Below, piece by piece: positions 26,297 to 35,607 of a stretch of DNA of 64,000 bases. Source of the stretch: Rhodobacter xanthinilyticus. GTDB lineage: Bacteria > Pseudomonadota > Alphaproteobacteria > Rhodobacterales > Rhodobacteraceae. Location of the stretch: NCBI RefSeq assembly GCF_001856665.1, contig NZ_CP017781.1:186001-250000 (forward strand). Reading direction: 5' to 3'. Numbering within the stretch: the first letter of the stretch is position 1; each line of letters opens with the position of its first letter. A program made the translations under genes and the position numbers. A model generated the notes under the pieces. It saw only the letters and a program-made list of their open reading frames with translations, was not told the DNA's origin and did not search any database.

Positions 26297-28155
26297 GCCG
26301 TCTGCTGCCGCTGACGTTGGCGCAATTTCGCAAGGATCAGCGTCAACGCCGCCGGCGTCACGCTATCCACCCGCGCGGCCTGCCCGAGCGTCAGCGGCCG
26401 TGCGCGGCTCAGCTTCAGCTTCAGCTCATTCGAAAGCCCCGACAGCGCGGAATAATCGAAATCCGCCGGAATTTCCCAGCTCTCGTCGCGCTTCATCGCC
26501 GCAACATCGCGCTCCTGCCGCTCAACATAATTCGCGTAAAGCGCGTCCTTCGCGAGCTGCCCGGCGATCTCGGGCGAGAGCGCGCCAAGCTCGGGGAAGA
26601 TCGCGGTGAGATCGTCGAGCTCGATATCCGGGAAAGACAGGAGCGAAAACACGCTCCGCCGCGCGCCGTCCTGGTTCAGCTTCAGCCCATGGCCGGCGGC
26701 CTCTTTCGGCGACAAGGTCAGCGCATTCATCAGGCCCCGGCCAGCCTCCAGCGCCTCCATCTTCTCGCCAAACACCCGCGCGCGCGCCTCGCCCACACAA
26801 CCCAGCTCAACACCAAACCCGGTCAGCCGCTGATCGGCGTTATCGGCGCGCAGCAGGAGCCGGAACTCCGCCCGCGAGGTGAACATCCGATAAGGCTCCG
26901 TCACCCCCCGCGTCGTCAGATCGTCGATCATGACGCCGATATAGCTGTTCGTACGGCTAAACCCCACAAGATCTTGCCCCAGCGCCAGCCGCGCCGCGTT
27001 CAACCCGGCCACCAGCCCCTGCGCCCCCGCCTCTTCATAGCCGGTCGTGCCGTTGATCTGCCCGGCAAGGAACAGACCCTCGATCGCGCGCAATTGCAGG
27101 TGCTGCGTCAGCGACCGCGGGTCGACGTAATCATATTCGATCGCATAGCCCGGCTGCAGGATGCGCACCTCCTCCAGCCCGAACATCGAGCGCACATAAG
27201 CCTCCTGCACATCGGCCGGAAGCGAGGTCGAAATCCCATTCGGATAGACCGTATCGTCGTCGAGCCCCTCGGGCTCCAGAAACACCTGATGCGAGGTCTT
27301 GTCGGCAAAGCGCACGATCTTGTCCTCGATCGACGGGCAATAGCGCGGGCCAACCCCCTCGATATGCCCGCCATACATCGCCGAGCGGCTCAGATTCTCG
27401 CGGATGATCTCATGCGTGCGCTCATTCGTGTGGGTGATCCCGCAGGCGATCTGCCGCGCGAAAGGCTTGGCGTTAAGGAAGGAAAACACCTCCGGCGCGT
27501 CATCGCCCGGCTGCATCTCGAGCGCATCCCAGCGGATCGTCTTGCCGTCGAGCCGCGGCGGCGTGCCGGTTTTCAGCCGCCCGAGTTGCACCCCCAGATC
27601 GCGCAAATTCGCCGAAAGCGCGTTCGACGGGCTATCGCCCATCCGCCCGCCCGGCCGCTTCTGATCGCCGATATGGATCAGCCCGCCGAGGAACGTCCCC
27701 GTCGTCAAAATCACCGCCCGCGTCGCGATCTCGGACCCGTCCGCGAGCCGCACCCCACTCACCCGCGCGCCGCCCAGAAGCTCCGCAACCTCCCCCTCGA
27801 TCACCTCAAGGTTCGGCTGCGCCGCGGTCATCGCCTGGATCGCCTGGCGGTAAAGCTTGCGGTCGGCCTGCGCGCGCGGCCCCTGCACCGCCGGCCCCTT
27901 GCGCCGGTTGAGCAGCCGGAACTGGATCCCGGCCATATCGGCGGCCCGACCCATCACGCCGTCGAGCGCATCGATCTCGCGCACGAGATGCCCCTTGCCG
28001 AGCCCCCCGATCGCCGGGTTGCACGACATAACGCCCAGCCCATCGGCCCGCAGCGTCACAAGCGCGGTCCGCGCCCCCATCCGCGCCGCGGCATGGGCCG
28101 CCTCGGTGCCGGCATGACCGCCGCCGACGACGATGACGTCAAAATGTTTCACGTG
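26293..28155 (-). CDS. mnmG: tRNA uridine-5-carboxymethylaminomethyl modification enzyme MnmG
   Basis: MnmG (GidA) acts with MnmE to modify U34 of certain tRNAs. The FAD-binding GGGHAG motif is near residue 10, with the MnmG signatures [22 protein letters not shown] and [14 protein letters not shown] place the start at GTG 28155 (620 residues), because AAGGAG lies eight bases upstream of it; the earlier GTG 28161 abuts that Shine-Dalgarno sequence. The chosen start codon is inside a parS site. The ribosome-binding site overlaps the mnmE stop codon. Confidence 0.95.
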   Translation of the reverse strand, partial: HVKHFDVIVVGGGHAGTEAAHAAARMGARTALVTLRADGLGVMSCNPAIGGLGKGHLVREIDALDGVMGRAADMAGIQFRLLNRRKGPAVQGPRAQADRKLYRQAIQAMTAAQPNLEVIEGEVAELLGGARVSGVRLADGSEIATRAVILTTGTFLGGLIHIGDQKRPGGRMGDSPSNALSANLRDLGVQLGRLKTGTPPRLDGKTIRWDALEMQPGDDAPEVFSFLNAKPFARQIACGITHTNERTHEIIRENLSRSAMYGGHIEGVGPRYCPSIEDKIVRFADKTSHQVFLEPEGLDDDTVYPNGISTSLPADVQEAYVRSMFGLEEVRILQPGYAIEYDYVDPRSLTQHLQLRAIEGLFLAGQINGTTGYEEAGAQGLVAGLNAARLALGQDLVGFSRTNSYIGVMIDDLTTRGVTEPYRMFTSRAEFRLLLRADNADQRLTGFGVELGCVGEARARVFGEKMEALEAGRGLMNALTLSPKEAAGHGLKLNQDGARRSVFSLLSFPDIELDDLTAIFPELGALSPEIAGQLAKDALYANYVERQERDVAAMKRDESWEIPADFDYSALSGLSNELKLKLSRARPLTLGQAARVDSVTPAALTLILAKLRQRQRQQTA

Positions 28156-28160
28156 AAACA
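28145..28160. promoter_or_regulatory. parS: parS site over the mnmG start codon
   Basis: A second perfect copy of the 16-bp parS palindrome TGTTTCACGTGAAACA. It spans the mnmG translation initiation region and includes the GTG start codon (28155-28153), 1.9 kb from the first copy. ParB bound or spreading here could affect transcription through mnmG-rsmG-parAB. Confidence 0.97.
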
Positions 28161-28164
28161 CTCC

Positions 28165-29448
28165 TTACTTGCCGATGCAGAAACTGGCGAAAATCTCGTC
28201 GAGCAGATGCTCAACATCCACCCGCCCCACAAGCGACTCCAACGCGCGCGCGGCCTGGCGCAAGCCCTCCGCGGCGAGCTCGGCCCGCTCACCCCCGCGC
28301 AATACCTCATCCCGCGCCGATTCCAAAGACCGAATCGCCCGCGCAAGCGCCTCGCGGTGCCGCTCACGCGACATCACGCCCGCGCCCGCCGCCCGCTCGG
28401 TCAGCCGCTCGGTCACCGCCGCCACCAGCGCATCGACCCCCGCGCCGGTTTTCCCGGAGATCGCGAGCCCCTCGGCCGGGTGCAAATCGGCCTTGCCCTG
28501 CACGAGAAGATCACCGTCCCGCGGCGCAATCAGCGGGATCTCCTCCCGATCGAGCAGGAAAATCCGCAGATCGGCGGCCTCCGCCCGGCTCACCGCGCGC
28601 TCCACCCCGATCGCCTCGACGACATCCTCGGTCTCGCGCAGCCCCGCGGTATCCAGCAGCGTCACCGCCAGCCCGCCGAGATCCATCCGCACCTCGATCA
28701 CATCGCGCGTCGTCCCCGCAATCTCCGAGGTGATCGCCGCCTCGCGCCCCGCCAGCGCGTTCAAGAGCGTCGATTTCCCCGCGTTCGGCCGCCCGACAAT
28801 CGCCACCTCGAACCCCTCACGGATCCGCTCCGCAGCGCCGAGCCGGCCGATCTCCGCCCGCACCGCGCCCGAAACCTCGCCAATCAGCTCGAGAACCTCG
28901 GGCGAAACATCGACCGGCACCTCTTCATCGGCAAAATCGATCGTCGCCTCGATCAGCGCCGCCGCCCGCACGAGCTTCGCCCGCCACGCCTCGACAACCT
29001 CGCCCACCGCGCCCGACAACACCCGCAACGCCTGCTTGCGCTGCGCCTCGGTCTCCGCCTCGATCAGATCGGAAAGCCCCTCGACCTGCGCAAGATCGAG
29101 CCGCCCGTTCTCCAACGCCCGCCGCGTGAACTCGCCCGGCTCCGCCAGCCGCAGCCCCTCAACCGCGCCCAAAGCCCGCAAAACAACCGAAACCGTCGCC
29201 ACCGCGCCATGGAGATGCAGCTCCGCCACTTCCTCGCCGGTGAAACTCGCCCCCGCCTCGAAGCACAACACCACCGCCTCGTCGAGCGCCTCCGCCCCGA
29301 GCCGCAGATGCCGCAGCCCCGCCCTGCGCGGCGCGGGCAGCCGCCCGGCCAGGCTCTCGGCCGCCGCAAAGGCCCGCGGCCCGGAAATGCGAATGACCGC
29401 CACGCCCGCCTTTCCGCGGGCCGTGGCCAGGGCAAAGATCGTGTCCAT
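28165..29448 (-). CDS. mnmE: tRNA modification GTPase MnmE
   Basis: MnmE (TrmE, 427 residues) is the GTPase partner of MnmG. It has the formyl-THF-binding N-terminal domain, a helical domain interrupted by the G domain (P-loop GRPNAGKS, residues 219-226; [10 protein letters not shown]), and ends in the catalytic FCIGK with the conserved Cys. The stop lies within the mnmG ribosome-binding region. rho lies 15 bp upstream on the same strand. Confidence 0.97.
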   Translation of the reverse strand: MDTIFALATARGKAGVAVIRISGPRAFAAAESLAGRLPAPRRAGLRHLRLGAEALDEAVVLCFEAGASFTGEEVAELHLHGAVATVSVVLRALGAVEGLRLAEPGEFTRRALENGRLDLAQVEGLSDLIEAETEAQRKQALRVLSGAVGEVVEAWRAKLVRAAALIEATIDFADEEVPVDVSPEVLELIGEVSGAVRAEIGRLGAAERIREGFEVAIVGRPNAGKSTLLNALAGREAAITSEIAGTTRDVIEVRMDLGGLAVTLLDTAGLRETEDVVEAIGVERAVSRAEAADLRIFLLDREEIPLIAPRDGDLLVQGKADLHPAEGLAISGKTGAGVDALVAAVTERLTERAAGAGVMSRERHREALARAIRSLESARDEVLRGGERAELAAEGLRQAARALESLVGRVDVEHLLDEIFASFCIGK

Positions 29449-29463
29449 GAGCCCCTCCGGGCG

Positions 29464-30735
29464 TCAGCCGTTCATCGAGTCGAAGAATTCGCCGTTGGTC
29501 TTCGTCTGCTTGAGCTTCGAGATCAGGAATTCGATCGCATCGGTCGTGCCCATCGGGTTGAGGATGCGGCGCAGCAGATAGGTCTTTTGCAGATCCTTCT
29601 GATCGGTGAGCAGGTCTTCCTTCCGCGTCCCCGATTTGAGAATATCCATCGCCGGGAACACGCGCTTGTCGGCGACCTTGCGGTCGAGCACGATCTCGCT
29701 GTTGCCGGTGCCCTTGAATTCCTCGAAAATCACCTCGTCCATCCGCGAGCCGGTATCGATCAGCGCGGTCGCGATGATGGTCAGCGAGCCGCCCTCTTCG
29801 ATGTTCCGCGCCGCGCCGAAGAACCGCTTCGGCCGTTGCAGCGCGTTCGCATCCACACCGCCGGTCAGCACCTTGCCCGAGCTCGGCACCACGGTGTTGT
29901 AAGCCCGCCCGAGACGCGTGATCGAATCGAGCAAGATCACCACGTCGCGCTTGTGCTCAACGAGCCGCTTGGCCTTCTCGATCACCATTTCCGCGACCGC
30001 AACGTGCCGCGTCGCCGGCTCGTCGAAGGTCGAGGAAATCACCTCGCCCTTCACCGAGCGCTGCATGTCAGTGACCTCTTCCGGGCGCTCGTCGATCAGC
30101 AGAACGATCAGATAGCATTCCGGGTGATTGACCTCGATCGAATGTGCGATGTTTTGCAAGAGCACCGTCTTACCGGTGCGCGGCGGCGCCACGATCAAGC
30201 TCCGCTGGCCCTTGCCGATCGGCGCCACGAGGTCGATGATCCGCGCCGAACGGTCCTTGATCGTCGGATCCTCGATCTCCATCTTCAGCCGCTCATCGGG
30301 GTAAAGCGGCGTCAGGTTGTCGAAGCTGACCTTGTGGCGCGCGCGCTCCGGGTCCTCGAAGTTGATCTTCTCGACCCCAGTCAGCGCGAAATAGCGCTCA
30401 TTTTCCCCCGGCGCGCGGATGATCCCCTCGACCGTATCGCCGGTGCGCAGGCTGTATTGGCGGATCATCTCGGGCGAGACATAGATGTCATCGGGGCCCG
30501 GCAGATAGTTCGCCTCGGGCGAGCGCAGGAAGCCGAACCCGTCTTGCAGAACCTCGAGCACGCCATCGCCGCCGATCACGATATCGTCCTCGGCGCTTTC
30601 CTTCAGGATCGAGAACATCATCTCGCCCTTGCGCATCGTCGAGGCGTTTTCGATCTCCCATTCCTCAGCCAGCGCGAGGAGTTCCTTGGGGCTCTTCGCC
30701 TTGAGGTCGGCGAGATTCAGACGTTCCGTGCTCAT
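29464..30735 (-). CDS. rho: Transcription termination factor Rho
   Basis: Rho (423 residues) is the hexameric RNA helicase that ends transcription. It has the N-terminal [14 protein letters not shown] domain, the RNA-binding cold-shock-like fold ([15 protein letters not shown]), the P-loop VAPPRTGKT, and the Q/R-loop region. The ATG at 30735 is preferred over TTG 30741. A 102-base leader separates it from a good promoter; rho leaders commonly mediate autoregulation. It heads the rho-mnmE-mnmG-rsmG-parA-parB block. Confidence 0.97.
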   Translation of the reverse strand: MSTERLNLADLKAKSPKELLALAEEWEIENASTMRKGEMMFSILKESAEDDIVIGGDGVLEVLQDGFGFLRSPEANYLPGPDDIYVSPEMIRQYSLRTGDTVEGIIRAPGENERYFALTGVEKINFEDPERARHKVSFDNLTPLYPDERLKMEIEDPTIKDRSARIIDLVAPIGKGQRSLIVAPPRTGKTVLLQNIAHSIEVNHPECYLIVLLIDERPEEVTDMQRSVKGEVISSTFDEPATRHVAVAEMVIEKAKRLVEHKRDVVILLDSITRLGRAYNTVVPSSGKVLTGGVDANALQRPKRFFGAARNIEEGGSLTIIATALIDTGSRMDEVIFEEFKGTGNSEIVLDRKVADKRVFPAMDILKSGTRKEDLLTDQKDLQKTYLLRRILNPMGTTDAIEFLISKLKQTKTNGEFFDSMNG

Positions 30736-30836
30736 GGGCAAACCCCCTGAAGGCGCCGTTACCCCCGAGGGCCGGCGCGAAAATTCAACATGTCTTCCGA
30801 AGAACCGATCGGCCGGACGGCCGGGGCTTGGCCGAG

Positions 30837-30865
30837 GATTTACGCGCGAAGCGGTTTCGAGTCAA
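30837..30865 (-). promoter_or_regulatory. Candidate promoter for rho
   Basis: On the minus strand TTGACT (30865-30860), a 17-base spacer and TAAATC (30842-30837) lie in the 137-bp gap between hemJ and rho. The predicted leader of about 95 bases contains GC-rich inverted repeats around 30810-30832. Confidence 0.55.
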
Positions 30866-30872
30866 TGAATCC

Positions 30873-31337
30873 TCAGAATTTCAGGATCACCGAGAGCACG
30901 ATGACGATCATGAACAGCGTCGGCACCTCGTTCATCATCCGGAACTGCCGCCCCGTCAGGGTGTTCACCCCCTCGGCCAGCCGCAGCCGCGCGCCCCCGC
31001 ACCAGAAATGAAACCAGGTCATGCCCAGGATCGAGGCCGCCTTCGTCCAGGGCCAGATCATATCCCATTGCACCACCCCGGGCGTCAGCACCAACAGCAC
31101 CCCGAAGAGCCAACTCGAGATCATCGCCGGCTGCATGATCGCCTTGTAGAGGAGCCGCTCCTGATGGCGAAACAGCATCTCCATCTCGCTCTCGCGCACC
31201 ACGCCGCGCTTTTGCAGCCCCTCGACGTGATAGACGAAGAGCCGCGGCAGATAGAACAGCCCCGCCATCCAGGCGAGCACCGACATCACATGCAGGCTTT
31301 TCGTCCAGAGATAGAAATCCGCGAGAAAGTCGAACAT
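30873..31337 (-). CDS. hemJ: Protoporphyrinogen oxidase HemJ
   Basis: HemJ (154 residues) is the membrane enzyme oxidising protoporphyrinogen IX to protoporphyrin IX in most alphaproteobacteria. It has four or more hydrophobic segments, a conserved His in WTKSLHVMSVLAWMAG, RLFVYH, and a late RxxNE-type stretch (FRMMNEVPT). ATG 31337 with GGAGG upstream was chosen; the open frame continues upstream only across the origin-like gap. It faces away from maf across that gap. Confidence 0.93.
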   Translation of the reverse strand: MFDFLADFYLWTKSLHVMSVLAWMAGLFYLPRLFVYHVEGLQKRGVVRESEMEMLFRHQERLLYKAIMQPAMISSWLFGVLLVLTPGVVQWDMIWPWTKAASILGMTWFHFWCGGARLRLAEGVNTLTGRQFRMMNEVPTLFMIVIVLSVILKF

Positions 31338-31736
31338 GGGCGCCTCCGGGTTCAGCCGCTTCTTCTTAATAAAATTCTTTAAAGAAAGAAAAGATGATGA
31401 TGATTGTAGGGCCTGTGGGTCATGTGGATTACCGGCTTCTCCCGCCTCTGTCCCCAGCCGGGAAAACTCTGCGCCCGCCTCTCCCCGTCTTGGGATATGT
31501 TCCGAAAAATCGCGCGATTTCAGCGCGTTGCGCGCCTGCCAATTTTCCGCCGCCCTGTGGATGTTCGCGAAATGACCCGCCCCCGTGCGGCGAAAGCCCA
31601 CAGCCCGCCCGGGCCCCCGCCCACAGCGGGAAAAGATTAAGGTTTCCTTGACAAAACCGCCCCGGATTGGGGAGGAAACAGATATCGCAGACCCATCCCC
31701 AGACTTTCCCCTGCGCTTCTCCCGCGAGTTATCCCC
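31338..31736. other. oriC: Candidate chromosomal replication origin (oriC)
   Basis: This 399-bp region between divergent hemJ and maf has no gene. Next to hemJ lies an AT-rich block (about 31361-31407, TTAATAAAATTC then an A/G run). DnaA-box-like words with one or two mismatches to TTATNCACA are TGTGGATTA (31423), TGTGGATGT (31556) and TTATCCCCA (31729, touching the maf ATG). A CtrA-like TTAA-N7-TTGA is at 31637. In Caulobacter the origin lies at the equivalent place, with rho-mnmE-mnmG-rsmG-parAB on one side and maf-aroE-coaE-dnaQ on the other; here hemE is absent from the interval. Two parS sites are within 5.5 kb. Not proven by sequence alone. Confidence 0.65.
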
Positions 31737-32336
31737 ATGAGCCTCCCCCTCCTCCTCGCCTCGCAATCGCAAATCCGCGCCACGCTGTTGCGCAACGCGG
31801 GCTTCGAGGTGACCACCCGCCCCGCCCGCATCGACGAGGGGATGATCCGCGCCGCGCTCGAGGCCGAGGGCGCCCGCCCGCGCGATCTTGCCGATGCGCT
31901 GGCCGAGATGAAGGCCGCCAAGGTCTCCGCCGCCAACCCCGGCGCGCTGACGCTCGGCGCCGATCAGGTGCTCGAGCTCAAGGGCCGCGTCTTCGCCAAA
32001 CCCGAAACGCCGGAGGACGCCGCCGAACAGCTGCGCGCGCTCTCGGGCCAGACCCATCGCCTGCTCTCCGCCCTCGTCGTCTTGCGCGATGGCAAACCGC
32101 TCTGGCGCCATGTCGCCGAGGTCCGCCTCAAGATGCACGAGCTCTCCGAGCCCTTCATCGCCGACTATATCGCCCGCAACTGGGAGAGCATCCGCCACGC
32201 GGTGGGCTGCTACAAACTCGAGGAAGAGGGCGTGCGGCTTTTCTCCGCCGTCGAAGGCGATTACTTTGCGGTTCTGGGCCTGCCGCTCATCGAATTCCTG
32301 AACTGGCTTCGCGCCCGAGGAGATCTGACCACATGA
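31737..32336 (+). CDS. Maf-family nucleoside triphosphate pyrophosphatase
   Basis: The 199-residue protein opens [14 protein letters not shown] (the Maf phosphate-binding SxSxxR pattern) and has LGADQVL and [13 protein letters not shown] in the middle. Maf proteins hydrolyse non-canonical or certain canonical nucleotides and are linked to division control. The start is ATG 31737, overlapping a DnaA-box-like word. It leads maf-aroE-coaE-dnaQ, all with overlapping stop and start codons. Confidence 0.9.
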   Translation: MSLPLLLASQSQIRATLLRNAGFEVTTRPARIDEGMIRAALEAEGARPRDLADALAEMKAAKVSAANPGALTLGADQVLELKGRVFAKPETPEDAAEQLRALSGQTHRLLSALVVLRDGKPLWRHVAEVRLKMHELSEPFIADYIARNWESIRHAVGCYKLEEEGVRLFSAVEGDYFAVLGLPLIEFLNWLRARGDLTT

Positions 32337-33172
32337 CCGACCACCCCCGGATCCCGCTCGCCGGCGTCATCGGCTCGCCCGTCGCCCATTCGCGCTCGCC
32401 CGCGCTGCATGGGTTCTGGCTGAAGAAATACGGCATTCGCGGCCATTATATCCCGATGGATATCGCCGAGGGCGATCTCGAGATCGTGCTGCGCGCGCTG
32501 CCGAAGGCGGGGTTTGTCGGCTGCAATGTCACGATCCCGCACAAGGAGGCCGTGCTCGCCTTCGCCGATGTGATCTCGGATCGCGCGGCGCTGATCGGCG
32601 CGGCGAATACGCTGATCTTCCGGGCCGATGGCAAGATCCACGCCGATAACACCGACGGCTATGGCTTCATCGCGAACCTGCGCGAGGCTGCGCCCAACTG
32701 GAAACCCGCCGAGGCCCCCGCCGCGGTGATCGGCGCGGGGGGCGCTGCGCGCGCCATCGTCGCCTCGCTTCTCGAAATGGGCTGCCCGGAGATCCGGCTC
32801 TCCAACCGCACCCGCGCCCGCGCCGAGACGCTGCGCGCCGAGTTCGGCGCCCGCGTCGTCGTCTATGATTGGGTGCAGGCCGGCAACATGCTCGAGGACG
32901 CGCTGACGGTGGTGAACACCTCCTCGCTCGGCATGGCTGGCAAGGCCGAATTCCGCGTGCCGCTCGACGCGCTCAACCCCCGCGCGGTGGTGACCGATGT
33001 CGTCTACACGCCGCTGAAAACCAAGCTCCTTGCCGAGGCCGAGGCGATGGGCTGCACCGTGGTCGACGGGCTCGGCATGCTCCTGCACCAGGCCGTGCCC
33101 GGGTTCGAGCGCTGGTTCGGCCACCGCCCCGAGGTCACCGCCGATCTGCGCGCCGCGGTGCTCGGCGCATGA
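32333..33172 (+). CDS. aroE: Shikimate dehydrogenase
   Basis: AroE (279 residues) reduces 3-dehydroshikimate with NADPH in aromatic amino-acid synthesis. Motifs: [13 protein letters not shown], the catalytic Lys in [18 protein letters not shown], the nucleotide loop IGAGGAARA, and GLGMLLHQA. It overlaps maf by ATGA and coaE by ATGA. Confidence 0.96.
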   Translation: MTDHPRIPLAGVIGSPVAHSRSPALHGFWLKKYGIRGHYIPMDIAEGDLEIVLRALPKAGFVGCNVTIPHKEAVLAFADVISDRAALIGAANTLIFRADGKIHADNTDGYGFIANLREAAPNWKPAEAPAAVIGAGGAARAIVASLLEMGCPEIRLSNRTRARAETLRAEFGARVVVYDWVQAGNMLEDALTVVNTSSLGMAGKAEFRVPLDALNPRAVVTDVVYTPLKTKLLAEAEAMGCTVVDGLGMLLHQAVPGFERWFGHRPEVTADLRAAVLGA

Positions 33173-33765
33173 GCCGCCCCTTTCTCCTCGGCCTGACCGG
33201 CTCGATCGGCATGGGCAAATCGACCACGGCGAAGATGTTCGCCGAAGAGGGCGTGCCGGTCTGGGATGCCGATGCGACAGTTCACGCGCTTTACGCCCCG
33301 GGCGGCGCGGCGGTGGCGCCGATCGCCGCCGCCTTCCCCGGCGCAGTGGTCGAGGGCGCGGTCGATCGCGCCCGCCTGCGCGAGGCGCTGCATGCCGAAA
33401 AAGCGGCTCTATCGCGGCTTGAATCCATCGTTCACCCGCTCACCACCGCCGCCCGCGAGGCCTTCATCGCCGCCCATGCCGAGGCCGATCTGATCCTTCT
33501 CGACATCCCCCTCCTCTTCGAGACCGGCGCCGATCAGCTCTGCGACGCGGTGCTCGTCGTCTCCGTCCCCGCGCCGGTGCAACGCGCCCGCGTTCTCGCC
33601 CGCGGCCAGATGACCGAGGCCCAGCTCGATCTGATCCTCGACCGCCAGCTCCCCGACGCGGCCAAACGCGCCCGCGCCCATCACGTCATCGAAACCCACA
33701 GCCTCGATGAAACCCGCGCCGCCGTCCGCGCGCTGATCAAAGAGATCCGGAGCCGCCATGCGTGA
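33169..33765 (+). CDS. coaE: Dephospho-CoA kinase
   Basis: CoaE (198 residues) performs the last step of coenzyme A synthesis. The P-loop is [12 protein letters not shown] (residues 8-19), then [11 protein letters not shown], the catalytic region IVHPLT and DIPLLFETG. It overlaps the preceding aroE by four bases and the following dnaQ by eight. Confidence 0.96.
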   Translation: MSRPFLLGLTGSIGMGKSTTAKMFAEEGVPVWDADATVHALYAPGGAAVAPIAAAFPGAVVEGAVDRARLREALHAEKAALSRLESIVHPLTTAAREAFIAAHAEADLILLDIPLLFETGADQLCDAVLVVSVPAPVQRARVLARGQMTEAQLDLILDRQLPDAAKRARAHHVIETHSLDETRAAVRALIKEIRSRHA

Positions 33766-34447
33766 GATCGTCCTCGATACCGAAACCACCGGCTTTGAGC
33801 CCTCTGAAGGCCACCGCATCGTCGAAATCGGCGCGGTCGAGCTCTTCAACCACATGCCCACCGGCCGCACCTATCACCAATATATCAACCCCGAACGCGC
33901 CATGCCGATGGAGGCCTTCCAGGTCCATGGGCTGGGCGACGACTTCCTGCGCGACAAACCGAAATTCGCCGAGATCGCGCAGGATTTCCTCGATTTCATC
34001 GGCCCGGACGCGAAGCTCGTCATCCACAACGCCGCCTTCGACATGAAATTCCTCAACGCCGAGCTCAGCTGGGCGAAGAAACCGCTGATCGCCGCCGATC
34101 GCGCGCTCGATACGCTGATGATGGCGCGGCGCCGCTTCCCGGGCTCGCCCGCCTCGCTCGACGCGCTCTGCCGGCGCTTCAACATCGACAATTCCTCGCG
34201 CACCCTCCACGGCGCGCTCCTCGACAGCGAGATCCTCGCCGATGTCTATCTCGAGCTGATCGGCGGCCGCCAGCCAGGCTTTGGCCTCTCGATCGACCCT
34301 GTTCCGGCCAAAAACGCAGGCCCCGCCGAGGAATGGCGCGCCTTCCCGCGCCCCGTCGCCCTGCCCTCGCGCCTGACCGATGCCGAGGCCGAGGCCCATG
34401 CCGCCTTCGTCGCCAAGCTTGGCGAAAAAGCGATCTGGAACCGCTGA
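33758..34447 (+). CDS. dnaQ: DNA polymerase III epsilon subunit (proofreading exonuclease)
   Basis: DnaQ (229 residues) is the 3'-5' editing exonuclease of the replicase. The DEDDh motifs are present: Exo I in VLDTETTGF (D7, E9), Exo II in [10 protein letters not shown], and Exo III in [11 protein letters not shown] with the catalytic His. The C-terminal tail beyond residue 180 should bind the polymerase alpha subunit. Placement as the last gene of maf-aroE-coaE-dnaQ matches the Caulobacter order next to the origin. Confidence 0.96.
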   Translation: MREIVLDTETTGFEPSEGHRIVEIGAVELFNHMPTGRTYHQYINPERAMPMEAFQVHGLGDDFLRDKPKFAEIAQDFLDFIGPDAKLVIHNAAFDMKFLNAELSWAKKPLIAADRALDTLMMARRRFPGSPASLDALCRRFNIDNSSRTLHGALLDSEILADVYLELIGGRQPGFGLSIDPVPAKNAGPAEEWRAFPRPVALPSRLTDAEAEAHAAFVAKLGEKAIWNR

Positions 34448-34455
34448 GGCGCAGC

Positions 34456-34490
34456 AAAATTGTCATAATTGCACCCCTCCGCGCAATTTT
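34456..34490. promoter_or_regulatory. Inverted repeat upstream of nadA
   Basis: AAAATTG (34456-34462) and CAATTTT (34484-34490) form a perfect 7-bp inverted repeat in the 107-bp gap between dnaQ and nadA. The spacing (about 28 bp centre to centre) suits a dimeric repressor. A NAD-responsive regulator such as NadQ is an inference only; no regulator gene is in the window. Confidence 0.4.
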
Positions 34491-34554
34491 CCCATTTAAC
34501 CCTCGGCGCATTGCCCTTACATGCAACCCGTTCTCGGTTTTGGGGGAGGGACCC

Positions 34555-35607
34555 ATGCTGGACTTTGCTGCGATGCGTGCGACGCTGGCCGGGGCCTATG
34601 ACCTCGCGCCCTCGATGCAACTTGCCGAAGAGATGCGCGAGATCCACGCCCGGATGGATCGGGTCGTGCCGCTCGCGGATTTCGCCCGCCACGCGCCCTA
34701 TATCCGCGCAATCAACCGCCTGAAGGCCGAGAAAAACGCGGTCATCCTCGCCCATAACTACATGACGCCCGAGATCTACCACGGCGTCGCCGATGTCGTG
34801 GGCGACAGCCTGCAACTCGCCATCGAGGCCACCAAGGTCGAGGCCGGGACGATCGTGCAATGCGGCGTGCATTTCATGGCCGAGACCTCGAAGATCCTGA
34901 ACCCGGCCAAGCGCGTCCTGATCCCCGATATGGCGGCGGGCTGTTCGCTGGCGGAATCGATCACCGCAGAGGGCATCGCCACGATGCGCGCCCAATATCC
35001 CGGCGCGCCGGTGGTCAGCTACGTCAACACCACCGCCGAGGTGAAGGCCGCCTCGGATATCTGCTGCACCTCCTCGAACGCCGCGCAGATCGTCGCCGCG
35101 CTCCCCGAGGAGACGATCATCATGACCCCCGACCAATATCTGGCGCAAAACGTCGCCCGCCAGGTGCCGCACAAGAAGGTGGTCTGGTGGGCGGGCTCGT
35201 GCATCGTGCATGAACAATATACCACCGAGGACATCACCGAGTTCCGCAAATGGAACCCCGACACCCGCGTGATCGCGCATCCCGAATGCCCGCCCTCGGT
35301 CGTCGCCGCGTCGGATTTCTCCGGCTCGACCTCGGGGATCATCGATTACGTCGCCCGCGAGAAGCCGCAAAAGGCGATGCTCGTCACCGAATGCTCGATG
35401 GCGTCGAATATCTCCGACGCGCTGCCCGAGGTAGATTTTGTGGGGCCCTGCAATATGTGCCCCTACATGAAGAAGATCACGCTCGAGAAAATCCTCTGGT
35501 CTCTGCATACCGACGGGCCCGAGGTCTTCGTCGCCCCCGAGATCGCCGCCAAGGCGCGCATCGCGGTCGAGCGGATGATCGAACTCTCGCGGGCGGTCGC
35601 GAAGTGA
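34555..35607 (+). CDS. nadA: Quinolinate synthase A
   Basis: NadA (350 residues) condenses iminoaspartate with dihydroxyacetone phosphate to quinolinate and carries a [4Fe-4S] cluster. Conserved regions: ILAHNYMTPEIYH, VGDSLQLA, the Cys in VQCGVHFMAE, AGSCIVHE and the late CNMCPYMKKITLEK. ATG 34555 follows GGGGGAGGG, and the upstream open frame is ignored for that reason. nadA-nadB-nadC form an overlapping de novo NAD operon. Confidence 0.96.
   Translation: MLDFAAMRATLAGAYDLAPSMQLAEEMREIHARMDRVVPLADFARHAPYIRAINRLKAEKNAVILAHNYMTPEIYHGVADVVGDSLQLAIEATKVEAGTIVQCGVHFMAETSKILNPAKRVLIPDMAAGCSLAESITAEGIATMRAQYPGAPVVSYVNTTAEVKAASDICCTSSNAAQIVAALPEETIIMTPDQYLAQNVARQVPHKKVVWWAGSCIVHEQYTTEDITEFRKWNPDTRVIAHPECPPSVVAASDFSGSTSGIIDYVAREKPQKAMLVTECSMASNISDALPEVDFVGPCNMCPYMKKITLEKILWSLHTDGPEVFVAPEIAAKARIAVERMIELSRAVAK

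Noticed and set aside
26239-30750. A very long plus-strand open frame across rsmG-mnmG-mnmE-rho
   Set aside because: It is the antisense shadow of strong minus-strand genes, with Arg/Pro-rich composition and no family features.
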